A stretch of DNA of 55,204 nucleotides from Acidobacteriota bacterium (GCA_016710075.1 JADJLO010000031.1:1-55204); one strand, 5' to 3'; shown: positions 1 to 11,797, counted from the first letter of the stretch. Translations and numbers: made by a program. Notes: generated by a model from the letters alone, not told the origin.

Positions 1-323
1 TAAAGACCTCCGCCAGATAATCAACCGCGCCGAATTTGAGCAGGACCGCCTGCCCGGTTTTGACTTCGCTCAAGGTTGACCGTCCTGCGATACCACCCGA
101 CGCCGCGGTAATCTCTCAAATCCTCGAACTGAGAATTCCAGGAGGAGGGAACCCGGATAACCCGCCAGTCTTTCAATGTTCCCAAATCCTGGATTTTCAG
201 GACGCCTCCACGGTCTGCTGAGAACTGCCAGTCACCGTCAAGCAATTGGGTCTGGCCAAAAACAGAACTGGAAAATGCTAAATGAAATGCGAATAAAAGC
301 GTCATACGGAGAATGAATTTCAT
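1..323 (-). CDS. Secreted glycoside hydrolase family 2 protein, N-terminal part, frameshifted
   Basis: The minus-strand reading starts at 323 with a clear signal peptide (MKFILRMTLLFAFHLAFSSS, cleavage near FGQ). It continues into the sugar-binding jelly-roll start of GH2 enzymes (beta-galactosidase/beta-glucuronidase/mannosidase family): 'LLDGDWQFSAD', 'VPSSWN', 'YRGVGWYRRT'. In the starting frame the protein ends at position 21, but after about position 71 the next frame carries the expected GH2 continuation ('LLKFGAVDYLAEVF') and runs off the window edge. One extra base near 71 therefore separates the two halves. The catalytic domain would lie outside the window, so the substrate cannot be said. 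GH2 assignment is fairly sure; whether the break is biological or a sequencing error is open. Confidence 0.75.
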
Positions 324-412
324 GATGTCTCTCTGCCGGATCTGGATTCGAATTGCTTTTCAACCGAAGTTTACGCTCAAGGGGGCCTGTCTTTCCAGTC
401 AGGAGTCTCCTG

Positions 413-475
413 ATGGAGTTCCGCCTTCAGGCGGAAAATTATTAATGAATGTTCCGCCTGAAGGCGGAACTCCAT
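413..475. repeat. 24-bp perfect inverted repeat (family F)
   Basis: Positions 413-436 and 452-475 are exact reverse complements separated by 15 AT-rich bases. Each arm contains its own palindrome (TTCCGCCTTCAGGCGGAA or its complement), so the element can fold as one long cruciform or as two small hairpins. No T-run follows, so it is not a typical terminator. It lies in the 235-base gap between the GH2 gene and tRNA-Ser, where I see nothing else. Confidence 0.85.
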
Positions 476-558
476 GCATCACTTCATCACTCCCCATCGC
501 GAAACTCCAAACACGGCCTTGACAGTCATCGCTTCGATGAAGAGAATAGAAAACTTAT

Positions 559-653
<95 letters not shown>

Positions 654-674
654 TTTAGTATTTTACAATTCAGC

Positions 675-806
<132 letters not shown>

Positions 807-829
807 ATTTGCCCCGGAAAATTGATTTT

Positions 830-2686
<1,857 letters not shown>

Positions 2687-2740
2687 CACGACGATTCGAA
2701 ACAGACTTGATCCCGATTTATTTTTAAGGAGGCAGATCTT

Positions 2741-3010
2741 ATGAACATCATCAGGATATTTGTTATGGGCATCGCGTTTTTGATCGCAGCGCTGATCACA
2801 CTGGCGCTTGCCGGAATGGCTTTCACCCTGCTCAGATTCCTGTTCTGGGTGATTGTCGGCCTGATTGTGATTGCCGGGCTCTGGAAGCTGTTCGGCCCGA
2901 AGGATGGCGCCGGCTCTTCAGACAACAACCCGCAGGGGAAACTTGAAAATGCAGAAATAACCATTGATGAGTACAAGAGAAAGCTCGAAGAGCAGTTGAA
3001 GCAAAAGTAG
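2741..3010 (+). CDS. Small membrane protein, unknown function
   Basis: 89 aa with a strong AAGGAGG site before the ATG. Two hydrophobic stretches (about residues 4-26 and 28-47) are followed by a charged tail with a short predicted helix ending in 'EEQLKQK'. I recognise no family. It sits between the fused methyltransferase/MTHFR gene and metH on the same strand, so co-transcription is likely, but the sequence gives no hint of a role in methionine synthesis. Confidence 0.7.
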   Translation: MNIIRIFVMGIAFLIAALITLALAGMAFTLLRFLFWVIVGLIVIAGLWKLFGPKDGAGSSDNNPQGKLENAEITIDEYKRKLEEQLKQK

Positions 3011-3064
3011 AGCAAGCTCTCCAGCTTGCTCCACTGGCTGCGGCGCAAACCGGGCTATTTGCGC
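3010..3064. repeat. Two adjacent hairpins after the small membrane protein gene
   Basis: GAGCAAGCT (3010-3018) pairs perfectly with AGCTTGCTC (3023-3031) around a 4-base loop and begins at the last base of the preceding stop codon. GCGCAAA (3043-3049) pairs with TTTGCGC (3058-3064). No T-run follows, so these are not classical terminators. They could moderate readthrough or stabilise the mRNA between the two methionine genes. Confidence 0.6.
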
Positions 3065-3091
3065 TCCCCCCTAGAGACAGGAAAATAACAA

Positions 3092-4223
3092 TTGAGCAAT
3101 TATCAAAAGATAAAAGAGAGGATCGAGAACCTTCTTCGCCACCGCATAGCCATCATCGACGGCGCGATGGGGACGATGATCCAGCGCTACAAGCTGGACG
3201 AAGCGGCATATCGCGGCGAGAGGTTCAGCGACTGGCCTCACGATCTGCAAGGCAACAACGATCTGCTTTCGCTGACGCAGCCACAGGTAATCACAGAGAT
3301 ACATCGCCAGTATCTCGAAGCCGGCGCCGACATCATCGAGACGAATACATTCAATGCCCAGGCGATTTCGCTGGCGGATTACAAGATGGAATCGCTCGCC
3401 TACGAGATGAATCTGGCTGCGGCGCAGATTGCCCGAAAGGCCGTGGACGAATTCGTTGCGGCCAATCCCGGCCGGGAATGTTTTGTGGCCGGCTCGCTTG
3501 GCCCGACCAACCGAACGGCCACGCTTTCGCCGGATGTCAACAACCCGGCATACCGTTCAGTGACATACGATCAACTGATCGATGCTTATTATGATCAGAC
3601 ACGCGGATTAATTGATGGCGGCGCGGATCTGCTGATCGTCGAAACCGTCTTCGATCCTCTCAATTCGAAGGCCGGGCTCTTCGCCATACAGAAATATTTC
3701 GATGAGACCGGAAACAAGGTCCCGGTGATGTGTTCGTTCACGATCACCGACGCCAGTGGCCGGACGCTTACTGGTCAGACTGTCGAAGCCTACTGGAATG
3801 CGGTCGCTCACATGGACCTGCTGAGCATCGGGATCAACTGTGCGCTGGGGCCGAAGGAGATGCGCCCGTTCATCGAGGAACTCTCGACGATTGCGCCAAT
3901 CTACGTCAGCGCATATCCGAACGCCGGATTGCCCGATCCGCTCTCGCCGACGGGCTTTCCGGAAACTCCGGAAACCCTGGCGCCGCAATTGAGCGAATGG
4001 GCTCAAGCTGGATTTCTCAACATCGTCGGAGGCTGCTGCGGGACGACGCCGGATCACATTCGCGAGATCGCGAAAGCGGTCAAGGGCTGCTCTCCGCGCA
4101 TCCCTCCCGAAATCGAACCGTACCTGCGACTGAGCGGGCTTGAGGCTTTGACCCTTCGCCCCGATACGAATTTCGTCAACATCGGTGAACGAACGAATGT
4201 CACAGGCTCGCCGAAATTCGCGA
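3092..4223 (+). CDS. metH: Methionine synthase MetH, N-terminal part (homocysteine domain and start of pterin domain)
   Basis: Begins at TTG 3092 ('MSNYQKIKERIENLL') after GACAGGAAA, a weak ribosome site; no closer ATG fits. The homocysteine-binding domain carries 'AIIDGAMGTMIQ' and the zinc ligands 'GINCALGP' and 'GGCCGTTPDH'. The pterin-binding domain starts at 'FVNIGERTNVTGSPKFAK'. At AAA 4223-4225 the reading frame breaks: it runs only a few codons to a stop ending at 4243, while the family sequence continues without loss in the next frame. One surplus A explains it. Removing one base gives a 1228-aa protein, essentially the length of E. coli MetH (1227 aa). Confidence 0.92.
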
Positions 4224-6779
4224 AAGCTGATTTTGAATGGTGATTATGAAGAAGCGCTGAGCATCGCCCGCCAGCAGGTCGAAAACGGCGCTCAGATGAT
4301 CGACGTCAACATGGACGAGGGGTTGCTCGATTCCGAGGCCGCCATGACCAGGTTCCTGAATCTGATCGCGACGGAACCTGACATTTCGCGCGTCCCCATC
4401 GTCGTGGACTCCTCTAAATGGTCGGTCATAGAAGCCGGATTGAAATGTATTCAGGGCAAGGCCGTGGTCAACTCGATCTCGCTCAAGGGCGGGGAAGAGG
4501 AGTTCCTTCATCACGCGCGACTGGTTCGCCGTTACGGCGCGGCAGTCATTGTCATGGCTTTCGACGAGGAAGGCCAGGCGGATTCCTACGAACGCCGGAT
4601 AGAGATATGCCGGCGGGCATACGACATACTGACCCGGCAGGTCGGCTTCCCGCCGCAGGACATCATCTTCGATCCGAATGTTCTGACTGTCGCCACCGGC
4701 ATCGATGAACACAACAACTACGCCGTGGATTTCATACAGACAGCCAGGTGGATCAAGGAAAATCTGCCGCTGGCCAAGGTGAGCGGAGGCGTGAGCAACA
4801 TCTCGTTTTCATTCCGCGGCAACAACGCAGTCCGTGAAGCCATGCATTCGGCATTCCTCTATCACGCGATCAAAGCGGGAATGGATATGGGCATAGTCAA
4901 TGCGGGCCAGCTTGCGGTCTATGACGAAATCCCCAAAGACCTGCTCGAGCTGGTCGAAGACGTGCTGCTTAACCGCCGGCCTGATGCGACCGAGCGGCTG
5001 ACAGCCTTTGCCGAATCGGTCAAGCAGCGCGGCAAGGCAGAGGTTCTCGAAGAGGAATGGCGCTCTGCGTCTGTCGAAGACCGCCTGTCGCATGCGCTCG
5101 TCAAAGGCATTGCCGATCACATCGAAGAAGACGTCGAAGAGGCCCGCCAGAAGTACGGTCGCCCCCTGGCGGTGATAGAAGGCCCGCTGATGGCGGCAAT
5201 GAATATTGTCGGCGATCTCTTCGGCAGCGGCAAAATGTTCCTGCCTCAGGTCGTCAAAAGCGCAAGGGTCATGAAGAAGGCCGTGGCCTGGCTTCAGCCC
5301 TTTATGGAAGCTGAGAAGACGGCCGATTCGAGGGCCCAGGGCAAGGTGCTGCTCGCCACAGTCAAAGGCGATGTACACGACATCGGAAAAAATATCGTCG
5401 GGGTCGTGCTCGCCTGCAACAATTATGAAGTCATCGACATGGGCGTCATGGTTCCGTGCGAAAAGATTCTGCGGACCGCCCGCGAGAGAAATGTCGATAT
5501 CATTGGCCTGAGCGGATTGATCACACCATCGCTTGACGAGATGATGCACGTCGCGCGCGAGATGCAGCGCGAAGGCTTCACCACTCCGCTGCTCATCGGC
5601 GGAGCGACGACTTCAAGAGTGCACACCGCGGTCAAAATCGCGCTCAATTATGAGCCCCCCGTGGTGCATGTGCTCGATGCTTCTCGGGCCGTACCCGTCG
5701 TCGGCAGCCTGATCAACCCCGAAACACGCTCCGATTTCGCAATAAAAAATCTGAATCTGCAAATGAAGGACCGGGAGCAGTACGCCTCAAATCGCCAGCA
5801 GCGAACGATGCTCACGATCGAATCGGCGCGCGCCAACAGGACCCCGATTGACTGGGCAACGACTGATATCGCGCGGCCTTCATTTACCGGCCAGAGGGTT
5901 CTGGACGATTATCCGCTCAATGAAATTGCCGCATACATCGACTGGTCGCCGTTTTTCCACGCATGGGAACTTGCCGGCGTCTACCCCAGAATTCTTGAAG
6001 ACAAGGTAGTCGGTGAGCAGGCAACCAGACTTTATTCAGACGCGAGGCGGCTTCTCGATGAGATCATTGAGCGCAAACTTCTCAAAGCCCGCGGAGTCTT
6101 CGGTTTCTGGCCGGCCAACTCGACCGGGGACGACATTGAACTTTACAGCGATGAGCGCCGGTCAAAGGTCGTTGCCAGATTCCACACGCTCCGCCAGCAG
6201 GCCGAAAAGCGCAGCGGCCAGTTTAATCAGGCTCTCGCCGATTTCATCGCTCCTCAAGAGAGCGGCCGTATGGATTTTATCGGCGCCTTTGCCGTAACTG
6301 CCGGCATCGGTCTCGATGACATCTGCGCCCGATTCGAGAAGGATCACGACGATTACCACTCGATCATGGCCAAGGCCCTTGCCGACAGACTCGCCGAAGC
6401 TTTCGCCGAGCTGCTGCATCAGAAAGCTCGTCAAGAGTGGGGCTTTGTTGAAGGTCAATCTCTCACCATCGATGATCTGATCAAAGAACGCTATCGCGGC
6501 ATCAGGCCCGCGCCCGGCTATCCCGCGCAGCCTGACCATACCGAAAAGCGAACCCTCTTCGATCTGCTTCAGGCCGAGAAGAATACCGGAATCACGCTGA
6601 CCGAATCCTATGCAATGATGCCTGCAAGCTCAGTCAGCGGACTCTATTTCGGCCACCCGGAAGCTTCATATTTCGCCCTCGGCCGGATCGAACGAGACCA
6701 GGTCGAAGATTACGCAGCCCGAAAGGGTTTGAGCACCGCCGAAATCGAACGCTGGCTCGCTCCAAATTTGAGCTATTGA
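4224..6779 (+). CDS. metH: Methionine synthase MetH, C-terminal part (pterin, cobalamin and activation domains)
   Basis: Continues MetH from 'KLILNGDYEEAL'. It contains the methyl-THF domain ('MIDVNMDEGLLD', 'VSGGVSNISFSFRGNN'), the B12 cap and cobalamin domain with the His-ligand motif 'DVHDIGKNI', and a C-terminal activation domain ('RPAPGYPAQPDHTEK', 'SSVSGLYFGHPEA') that uses SAM to re-methylate oxidised cobalamin. In the activation motif, Gln stands where E. coli has Cys. The enzyme uses CH3-THF from the upstream fused reductase to make methionine. A palindromic element (6800-6939) follows the stop by 20 bases. Confidence 0.94.
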   Translation, partial: KLILNGDYEEALSIARQQVENGAQMIDVNMDEGLLDSEAAMTRFLNLIATEPDISRVPIVVDSSKWSVIEAGLKCIQGKAVVNSISLKGGEEEFLHHARLVRRYGAAVIVMAFDEEGQADSYERRIEICRRAYDILTRQVGFPPQDIIFDPNVLTVATGIDEHNNYAVDFIQTARWIKENLPLAKVSGGVSNISFSFRGNNAVREAMHSAFLYHAIKAGMDMGIVNAGQLAVYDEIPKDLLELVEDVLLNRRPDATERLTAFAESVKQRGKAEVLEEEWRSASVEDRLSHALVKGIADHIEEDVEEARQKYGRPLAVIEGPLMAAMNIVGDLFGSGKMFLPQVVKSARVMKKAVAWLQPFMEAEKTADSRAQGKVLLATVKGDVHDIGKNIVGVVLACNNYEVIDMGVMVPCEKILRTARERNVDIIGLSGLITPSLDEMMHVAREMQREGFTTPLLIGGATTSRVHTAVKIALNYEPPVVHVLDASRAVPVVGSLINPETRSDFAIKNLNLQMKDREQYASNRQQRTMLTIESARANRTPIDWATTDIARPSFTGQRVLDDYPLNEIAAYIDWSPFFHAWELAGVYPRILEDKVVGEQATRLYSDARRLLDEIIERKLLKARGVFGFWPANSTGDDIELYSDERRSKVVARFHTLRQQAEKRSGQFNQALADFIAPQESGRMDFIGAFAVTAGIGLDDICARFEKDHDDYHSIMAKALADRLAEAFAELLHQKARQEWGFVEGQSLTIDDLIKERYRGIRPAPGYPAQPDHTEKRTLFDLLQAEKNTGITLTESYAMMPASSVSGLYFGHPEASYFALGRIERDQVEDYAARKGLSTAEIERWLAPNLSY

Positions 6780-6799
6780 AGAAAAGGCAGAAGGCAGAA

Positions 6800-6939
6800 G
6801 ATTACGAAACAGACGAAATAAACGAAACAGACGAAAATTCTTCAGGCATTCATCGGGCGTGATAATTAAAAATAGACGAAGAACCGGATAATTCCTGCTT
6901 TTCCATCCTTTATAGTATTTTTTCGTCTGTTTCGTAATC
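6800..6939. repeat. Family A palindromic element, copy 1
   Basis: The left end is GATTACGAAACAGACGAAA plus a second CGAAACAGACGAAAA unit (6800-6837). The right end is its reverse complement, TTTCGTCTGTTTCGTAATC, ending at 6939. The interior is AT-rich and unlike the other copies. It fills the space between metH and the M14 peptidase gene. Three more copies lie at 12199, 40954 and 48614. Confidence 0.9.
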
Positions 6940-6964
6940 TATATTTCTCTGACAAGGGGACCCC

Positions 6965-9900
6965 ATGAAGACAAACAGATGCGCTCGCAGAAATTTTATA
7001 GTCTTTTTATTGCTGGTGATCGCCGCCCTGCCGGGTGCGGCTCAAACGATCGTTCAGGTCAAGCCTGAGCGAGATCCCAAAGTGGCTGTGGATGAGGAGT
7101 ACACGAAGAAGATACGCGAATACACCACCGAGAGTTTTTTCAATTCACCTCTGACCGACTATCTGCCGGCATCGACAAAGGTCCCGACACCGAAAGCCAT
7201 ACTCGGAGACATTGCCGGCGCGCCAAACAGGCTGCCATATTCCTACGAGGTCTATCGCTACATGCGATCGCTTGAAAGCGCCAGCCCGCGAGTCAAAGTC
7301 TTTTCGATCGGGACAACTGAAGAAGGGCGCGAGATGATTGCGGTGGCGGTCAGTTCCGAAGCGAACATTGCAAGGATCGAAGAGAACCGTGCGAGGCTTG
7401 CCAAACTCGCCGATCCGCGGACGATCAATCTGACCGACGCGGAGGCTGAGAAGCTGATTACCGCTTCGGTCCCCGTCTATTACATCACGGGTACGATCCA
7501 TTCGCCTGAAACCGGGTCTCCAACGGCGCTGATGGAGCTGGCCTATCGCCTGACGGTCGATGAGAGTCCCTACATCAAGCAGATACGCGACAACCTGATC
7601 ACTTTGATAACTCCAGTGGTCGAGGTCGATGGCCGGGACCGCCAGGTCGATATTTACAACTGGCATCTGGCGAATCCGGGCAAGAACTGGCCGAACCTGA
7701 TCTACTGGGGCCATTATGTCGCCCACGACAACAACCGCGATACGATGTCGCTGTCACTGAAACTGACGCAGAATGTGCTCAAAACCTATACGGGCTGGAA
7801 GGCGCAGGTGCTGCACGACCTGCACGAGTCCGTGGCATATCTATATGACAACACGGTGGGCGACCAGCCTTACAACGCCTGGATCGACCCGATTCTTGTG
7901 GACGAATGGCACCTCATCGGATGGAACAATGTCGGCGAGATGAACAAGTTCGGCATGCCTGGAGTCTTCACCCACGGAACCTTCGATACATGGTCTCCGA
8001 GCTATCTGATGTTCATCGCCGCGACGCACAACGGCATCAGCCGTTTGTATGAAACTTTTGGCAACGGCGGCGCCGATACCGTCGAGCGCACGCTCTCTCC
8101 TTCCGAATATTCCCGGACCTGGTACAAACAGAATCCTCCATTGCCCAAAGCCAGATGGTCGCAGCGCAATAACAACAACTATCAGCAGACCGGACTGCTG
8201 GTCTCGCTCGCTCATTTCGCGGCGAATAATAAATATTTCCTTCGTAATTTCTATACCAAGAGCAAGAACTCGATTCTGAAGCCGAAGGTCGCCGGGCCTG
8301 CGGCATACGTCTTCCCCGGTGATGATCCGCGCCCGGGCGGTCAGGCTGAACTGCTGAGGCTGCTGCAGAATCAGGGTTGCGAGGTGCATCGCTCCACGGC
8401 CGCCTTTACCGTAACCATGCCGGCCAAAAAGAAACCCGCAAGGCCCGCAGGCGGCAACAATTCGAACGCGGCGCAGGAGCCGGCAACTACGACTCGCACT
8501 TTCCCGGCCGGCAGCTACATCGTCAGAATGGATCAGCCCTACAGCCGCATCGCTGATATGATGCTCGATTATCAATACTGGAGCCCGAACGATCCGCAGC
8601 GCAACATCTACGATGACACCGCATGGACATTCGGCGAACTGGGCAACGTTCAGGTTGTCAGAGTGCTTGATGTGAAGGTCCTTGATGCGACCATGGAAAA
8701 GATCAGCGGTGAAGTCCGCTCATCCGGCGGAGTCCAGGGCAGCGGCTCTGTCTTTGCAATCAACCACAATGCCGATAATTCGCTGATGACACTGCGGTAT
8801 CGTTTCCGCAATGCTTCATTCGATGCCGCCGAAGAGCCTTTTGAGGCCGCAGGGACGAAATTCAACCGCGGCTCGTTCATCGTCAGAAATGCCGGCAGGG
8901 AAGATCTCGACAAGGCGACAGCCGAACTGGGTTTGAAAGCCTACGCGATGGATTCCGCTCCGTCCGTCAAGACTCATCCGATCAAGGTCGCGCGGATTGC
9001 AATCATGCACACCTGGCTAAGTACGCAGGATGAAGGCTGGTGGCGCCTGGAGTTCGATCGCTACAAAGTGCCGTTCGATTACATCAGCACCCAGGATGTT
9101 TCAAAAGAGACGAACCTCAATGCCAAATACGATGTCATCATTTTCGCGCCGGTAGGCCGCGCCAATCCGCAGCAGATAGTCAGCGGAATGCCTATGTCCG
9201 GCAATCCTCTGCCATGGAAGAAGACCGACCTGACGCCGAATCTGGGAAACACCGACGAAACGGATGACATGCGCCCGGGATTGGGCTGGAGCGGGCTTGA
9301 GAGCCTTCAGAACTTCGTGCGTCGCGGCGGACTGCTGATCACGGCGAACGACACTGCCAATTTCGCAGTGACTTTCGGATTCACACCCGGCGTTTCAACC
9401 GCCGCATCGCAGAGGCTGCGGGTTCCCGGCAGTGTGATCCGTTCGAAGTTAGTCGATGGCGCGAGCCCAATCGCCTATGGCTACAACGATAACCTCGCGA
9501 TCTTCTGCGCCAGTGGGCCAATATTCAACGTCAGCAGCATACTCGGCGGCCGTGGAGGTCGCAGGTTTTCCGCAGAGGGCGGCGACAGGCTTACCGGACG
9601 CGGTACAGCGGATGATCCCGACACTCCGCAGAATCGGCAGCCTTCTGAAATTCCTGAAGAACCGAAATCCGAAGTCTGGGAAGCATCGCCTCTGACCGCT
9701 GAGCAACTGCGCAACGGCATCTATGTGATTCCTCCCACTGCCAGGCCCCGCGTGGTCCTGCGTTATGCCGATGCGCGAGACCTGCTGGTCTCAGGGCTGC
9801 TCGAAGCCGGCACTGAAATCGCTCAACACGCCATGATCATTGACGTCCCGGTCGAGCAGGGCCACGTGGTTCTCTTCTCGAACAATCCATTCTGGCGCGC

Positions 9901-9988
9901 CGAAACACAGGGCAGCTATTTCCTCGTCTTCAACGCAATCTTGAATTTCGATCAGTTGAATGCTGGAAGGAAGCTGGCGGATAAGTAA
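6965..9988 (+). CDS. Secreted zinc carboxypeptidase, peptidase family M14
   Basis: 1007 aa. A basic N-terminus and hydrophobic stretch to 'ALPGAAQ' form a signal peptide. The M14 zinc motif is 'TGTIHSPETGSP' (His179, Glu182), followed by 'EVDGRDRQ' and 'LHDLHES' (His284/His287, one probably the third ligand). The region after ~residue 480 is not catalytic in appearance and resembles the long C-terminal parts of secreted M14 proteins in Acidobacteriota and Bacteroidetes; a glutamine-amidotransferase-like fold there is possible but not proven. It probably trims peptides outside the cytoplasm. The gene begins 25 bases after repeat copy A1. Confidence 0.88.
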   Translation: MKTNRCARRNFIVFLLLVIAALPGAAQTIVQVKPERDPKVAVDEEYTKKIREYTTESFFNSPLTDYLPASTKVPTPKAILGDIAGAPNRLPYSYEVYRYMRSLESASPRVKVFSIGTTEEGREMIAVAVSSEANIARIEENRARLAKLADPRTINLTDAEAEKLITASVPVYYITGTIHSPETGSPTALMELAYRLTVDESPYIKQIRDNLITLITPVVEVDGRDRQVDIYNWHLANPGKNWPNLIYWGHYVAHDNNRDTMSLSLKLTQNVLKTYTGWKAQVLHDLHESVAYLYDNTVGDQPYNAWIDPILVDEWHLIGWNNVGEMNKFGMPGVFTHGTFDTWSPSYLMFIAATHNGISRLYETFGNGGADTVERTLSPSEYSRTWYKQNPPLPKARWSQRNNNNYQQTGLLVSLAHFAANNKYFLRNFYTKSKNSILKPKVAGPAAYVFPGDDPRPGGQAELLRLLQNQGCEVHRSTAAFTVTMPAKKKPARPAGGNNSNAAQEPATTTRTFPAGSYIVRMDQPYSRIADMMLDYQYWSPNDPQRNIYDDTAWTFGELGNVQVVRVLDVKVLDATMEKISGEVRSSGGVQGSGSVFAINHNADNSLMTLRYRFRNASFDAAEEPFEAAGTKFNRGSFIVRNAGREDLDKATAELGLKAYAMDSAPSVKTHPIKVARIAIMHTWLSTQDEGWWRLEFDRYKVPFDYISTQDVSKETNLNAKYDVIIFAPVGRANPQQIVSGMPMSGNPLPWKKTDLTPNLGNTDETDDMRPGLGWSGLESLQNFVRRGGLLITANDTANFAVTFGFTPGVSTAASQRLRVPGSVIRSKLVDGASPIAYGYNDNLAIFCASGPIFNVSSILGGRGGRRFSAEGGDRLTGRGTADDPDTPQNRQPSEIPEEPKSEVWEASPLTAEQLRNGIYVIPPTARPRVVLRYADARDLLVSGLLEAGTEIAQHAMIIDVPVEQGHVVLFSNNPFWRAETQGSYFLVFNAILNFDQLNAGRKLADK

Positions 9989-10016
9989 TTGACCTCTTAA
10001 CTCCGCCTGGAAAATT

Positions 10017-11753
10017 ATGGATAGAAGAGATTTTCTGACTGTGACTGCGGCTGCACTCGGCTTGCCTGATGACGAATTATTCGGGAGCGTCCAGAGCGAT
10101 GCAGTCGATGATTATCAACTGGCTTTATCTCAATCGGAGAAGTCCGTTCCCGCATCACTCGCCCTTCAGGCGACTGACAGAAATCACCGGCAGGCCGGAG
10201 GCTTCATCATTCCGGCTTACGGTTTCGCCTATCCCGCTTCTACCGCCGGTGAGATCACGCGCCTCGGCACCCTCTTTTGCAACAGGGATTCACGCTACTA
10301 CCACGATCCGGCGCTGGCTCTAAGGATGACACTGGGCATGGGCTATCTCGAAAGAGAGCAGCACCCCGACGGCACGATCGATCTGCCGACGACCAACTTT
10401 CATTCTCCGCCCGATACCGGCTTCGTCATCGAAGATCTGACACTGCTTTACCGGCTGCTTGAGAAAGACGGATCTGATCCGGCACGTCAATTGATAGTCC
10501 GCCTGGAGAAGTTTATTCGACGGGCGGCCGGTGCCATTGCCACCGGAGGCATCCACACGCCCAATCATCGATGGGTGGCATCGGCTGCCCTCGCGGCGTC
10601 TTACCAGCTCTTCAAAGATCCGCTTTATTTGAAACGAATTGACGAATGGCTGGCTGAAGGAATGGACTGCAACGCCGACGGCGAATATACCGAACTGAGC
10701 AACGCCGTCTACAACCGCGTCACAAACCGCGCCCTCATGTCCATTGCCGAATCGATCGATCGTCCTCAACTTCTGGATTACGTCCGGCGAAATATTTCGA
10801 TGATGATGATGTGCGTCCACCCAGATGGCGAGATCGTTACCGATTACTCCCGCCGCCAGGACCGAAATACCAGAGCCAGAATGAACGGCTACTACATTCC
10901 ATACCGCGTCCTGTCTGTTCGCGATAATAACGGTCAGTTCGCTTCAATGGCCGATTGGATAGCTTCTCAGGCTCGAACCATGCCCGATCAGGTCTCTCTC
11001 GGTGGCGACCTCCCCGACCTCATGCTCAGACCTGATTTGCGTCACGAAAAAATCGAACGAAAACCTCTGCCTGACAACTACTCCAGGATCTTCTCCGAAT
11101 CCGGCGCGGCGCGAATCCGGAGAGAATCTTTGAGCGCAACCGTTACTTCAAACAGCTCGCGCTTCTTTTCCATGCGTTCAGGCCAGCCAGGCAGCGCCGT
11201 GCTCGAATCCGTCCGCGTGGCCTCCGCCTTCTTCGGCAAAGGTCAGTTTGTCTCTGAAAAACTCTATTCCAGCCAGAACGAATTCCGGCTGGTTCAGTCG
11301 CTCGAAGCCGGATACATCCAACCCTTGCCGCCCGGATCCGGAATCCCCAATCCACGCTGGTCCGAACTCGATCACAAACTGAGGGAACGTTCACACATCT
11401 GCCGGCTCCAGACATCCATCACGATCCAGGAGATCCAAAATGGCTTCGAGTTATCGATCAATTCATCCGGAACCGACAATGTCCCGATCGTCGTCGAATT
11501 CTGGTTTCGCTCCGGCGGCATATTGAGTTCACGGGACGGAGGCGAAATCATCAGCCAGAACGGCTCCAATTTCCTGACATCAGGTCACGCGAAATATTCC
11601 GCCGGCTCAAACAGTCTGATCATCGGCCCATGCATCGCCAATCACCGCTGGGCTTCATTGCGCGGCGCCGAAGGCCCCATTCCCGATGCTGTCCCTCTCA
11701 CCATGACCGGATTCACGCCGTTTCATCATACCTTCCGGATCGTCGCTCAATAG
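10017..11753 (+). CDS. Unrecognised protein with probable alpha/alpha-toroid, possible Tat signal
   Basis: 578 aa, starting 28 bases after the M14 gene, so probably co-transcribed. The N-terminus 'MDRRDFLTVTAAALG' has the twin-arginine pattern RRDFL, though the hydrophobic part is short. Repeated helix-like motifs ('LEREQHPDGTIDLPTTNFHSP', 'HTPNHRWVASAALAASY', 'NADGEYTELSNAVYNRVTN') resemble polysaccharide lyases and heparinase-like (alpha/alpha)6 toroids. The second half looks beta-rich, which fits a lyase C-terminal beta-sandwich. I cannot name the family or the substrate. Confidence 0.65.
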   Translation: MDRRDFLTVTAAALGLPDDELFGSVQSDAVDDYQLALSQSEKSVPASLALQATDRNHRQAGGFIIPAYGFAYPASTAGEITRLGTLFCNRDSRYYHDPALALRMTLGMGYLEREQHPDGTIDLPTTNFHSPPDTGFVIEDLTLLYRLLEKDGSDPARQLIVRLEKFIRRAAGAIATGGIHTPNHRWVASAALAASYQLFKDPLYLKRIDEWLAEGMDCNADGEYTELSNAVYNRVTNRALMSIAESIDRPQLLDYVRRNISMMMMCVHPDGEIVTDYSRRQDRNTRARMNGYYIPYRVLSVRDNNGQFASMADWIASQARTMPDQVSLGGDLPDLMLRPDLRHEKIERKPLPDNYSRIFSESGAARIRRESLSATVTSNSSRFFSMRSGQPGSAVLESVRVASAFFGKGQFVSEKLYSSQNEFRLVQSLEAGYIQPLPPGSGIPNPRWSELDHKLRERSHICRLQTSITIQEIQNGFELSINSSGTDNVPIVVEFWFRSGGILSSRDGGEIISQNGSNFLTSGHAKYSAGSNSLIIGPCIANHRWASLRGAEGPIPDAVPLTMTGFTPFHHTFRIVAQ

Positions 11754-11797
11754 ACCGCATTTGTTCTGACTTGCCGGGTTGTTCGTTATTTTTGCTG

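Noticed and set aside
4185..4243. Programmed ribosomal frameshifting in metH
   Set aside because: There is no slippery heptamer with a downstream pseudoknot that I can see, MetH is not known to need it, and the same kind of single-base break occurs in about ten unrelated genes.
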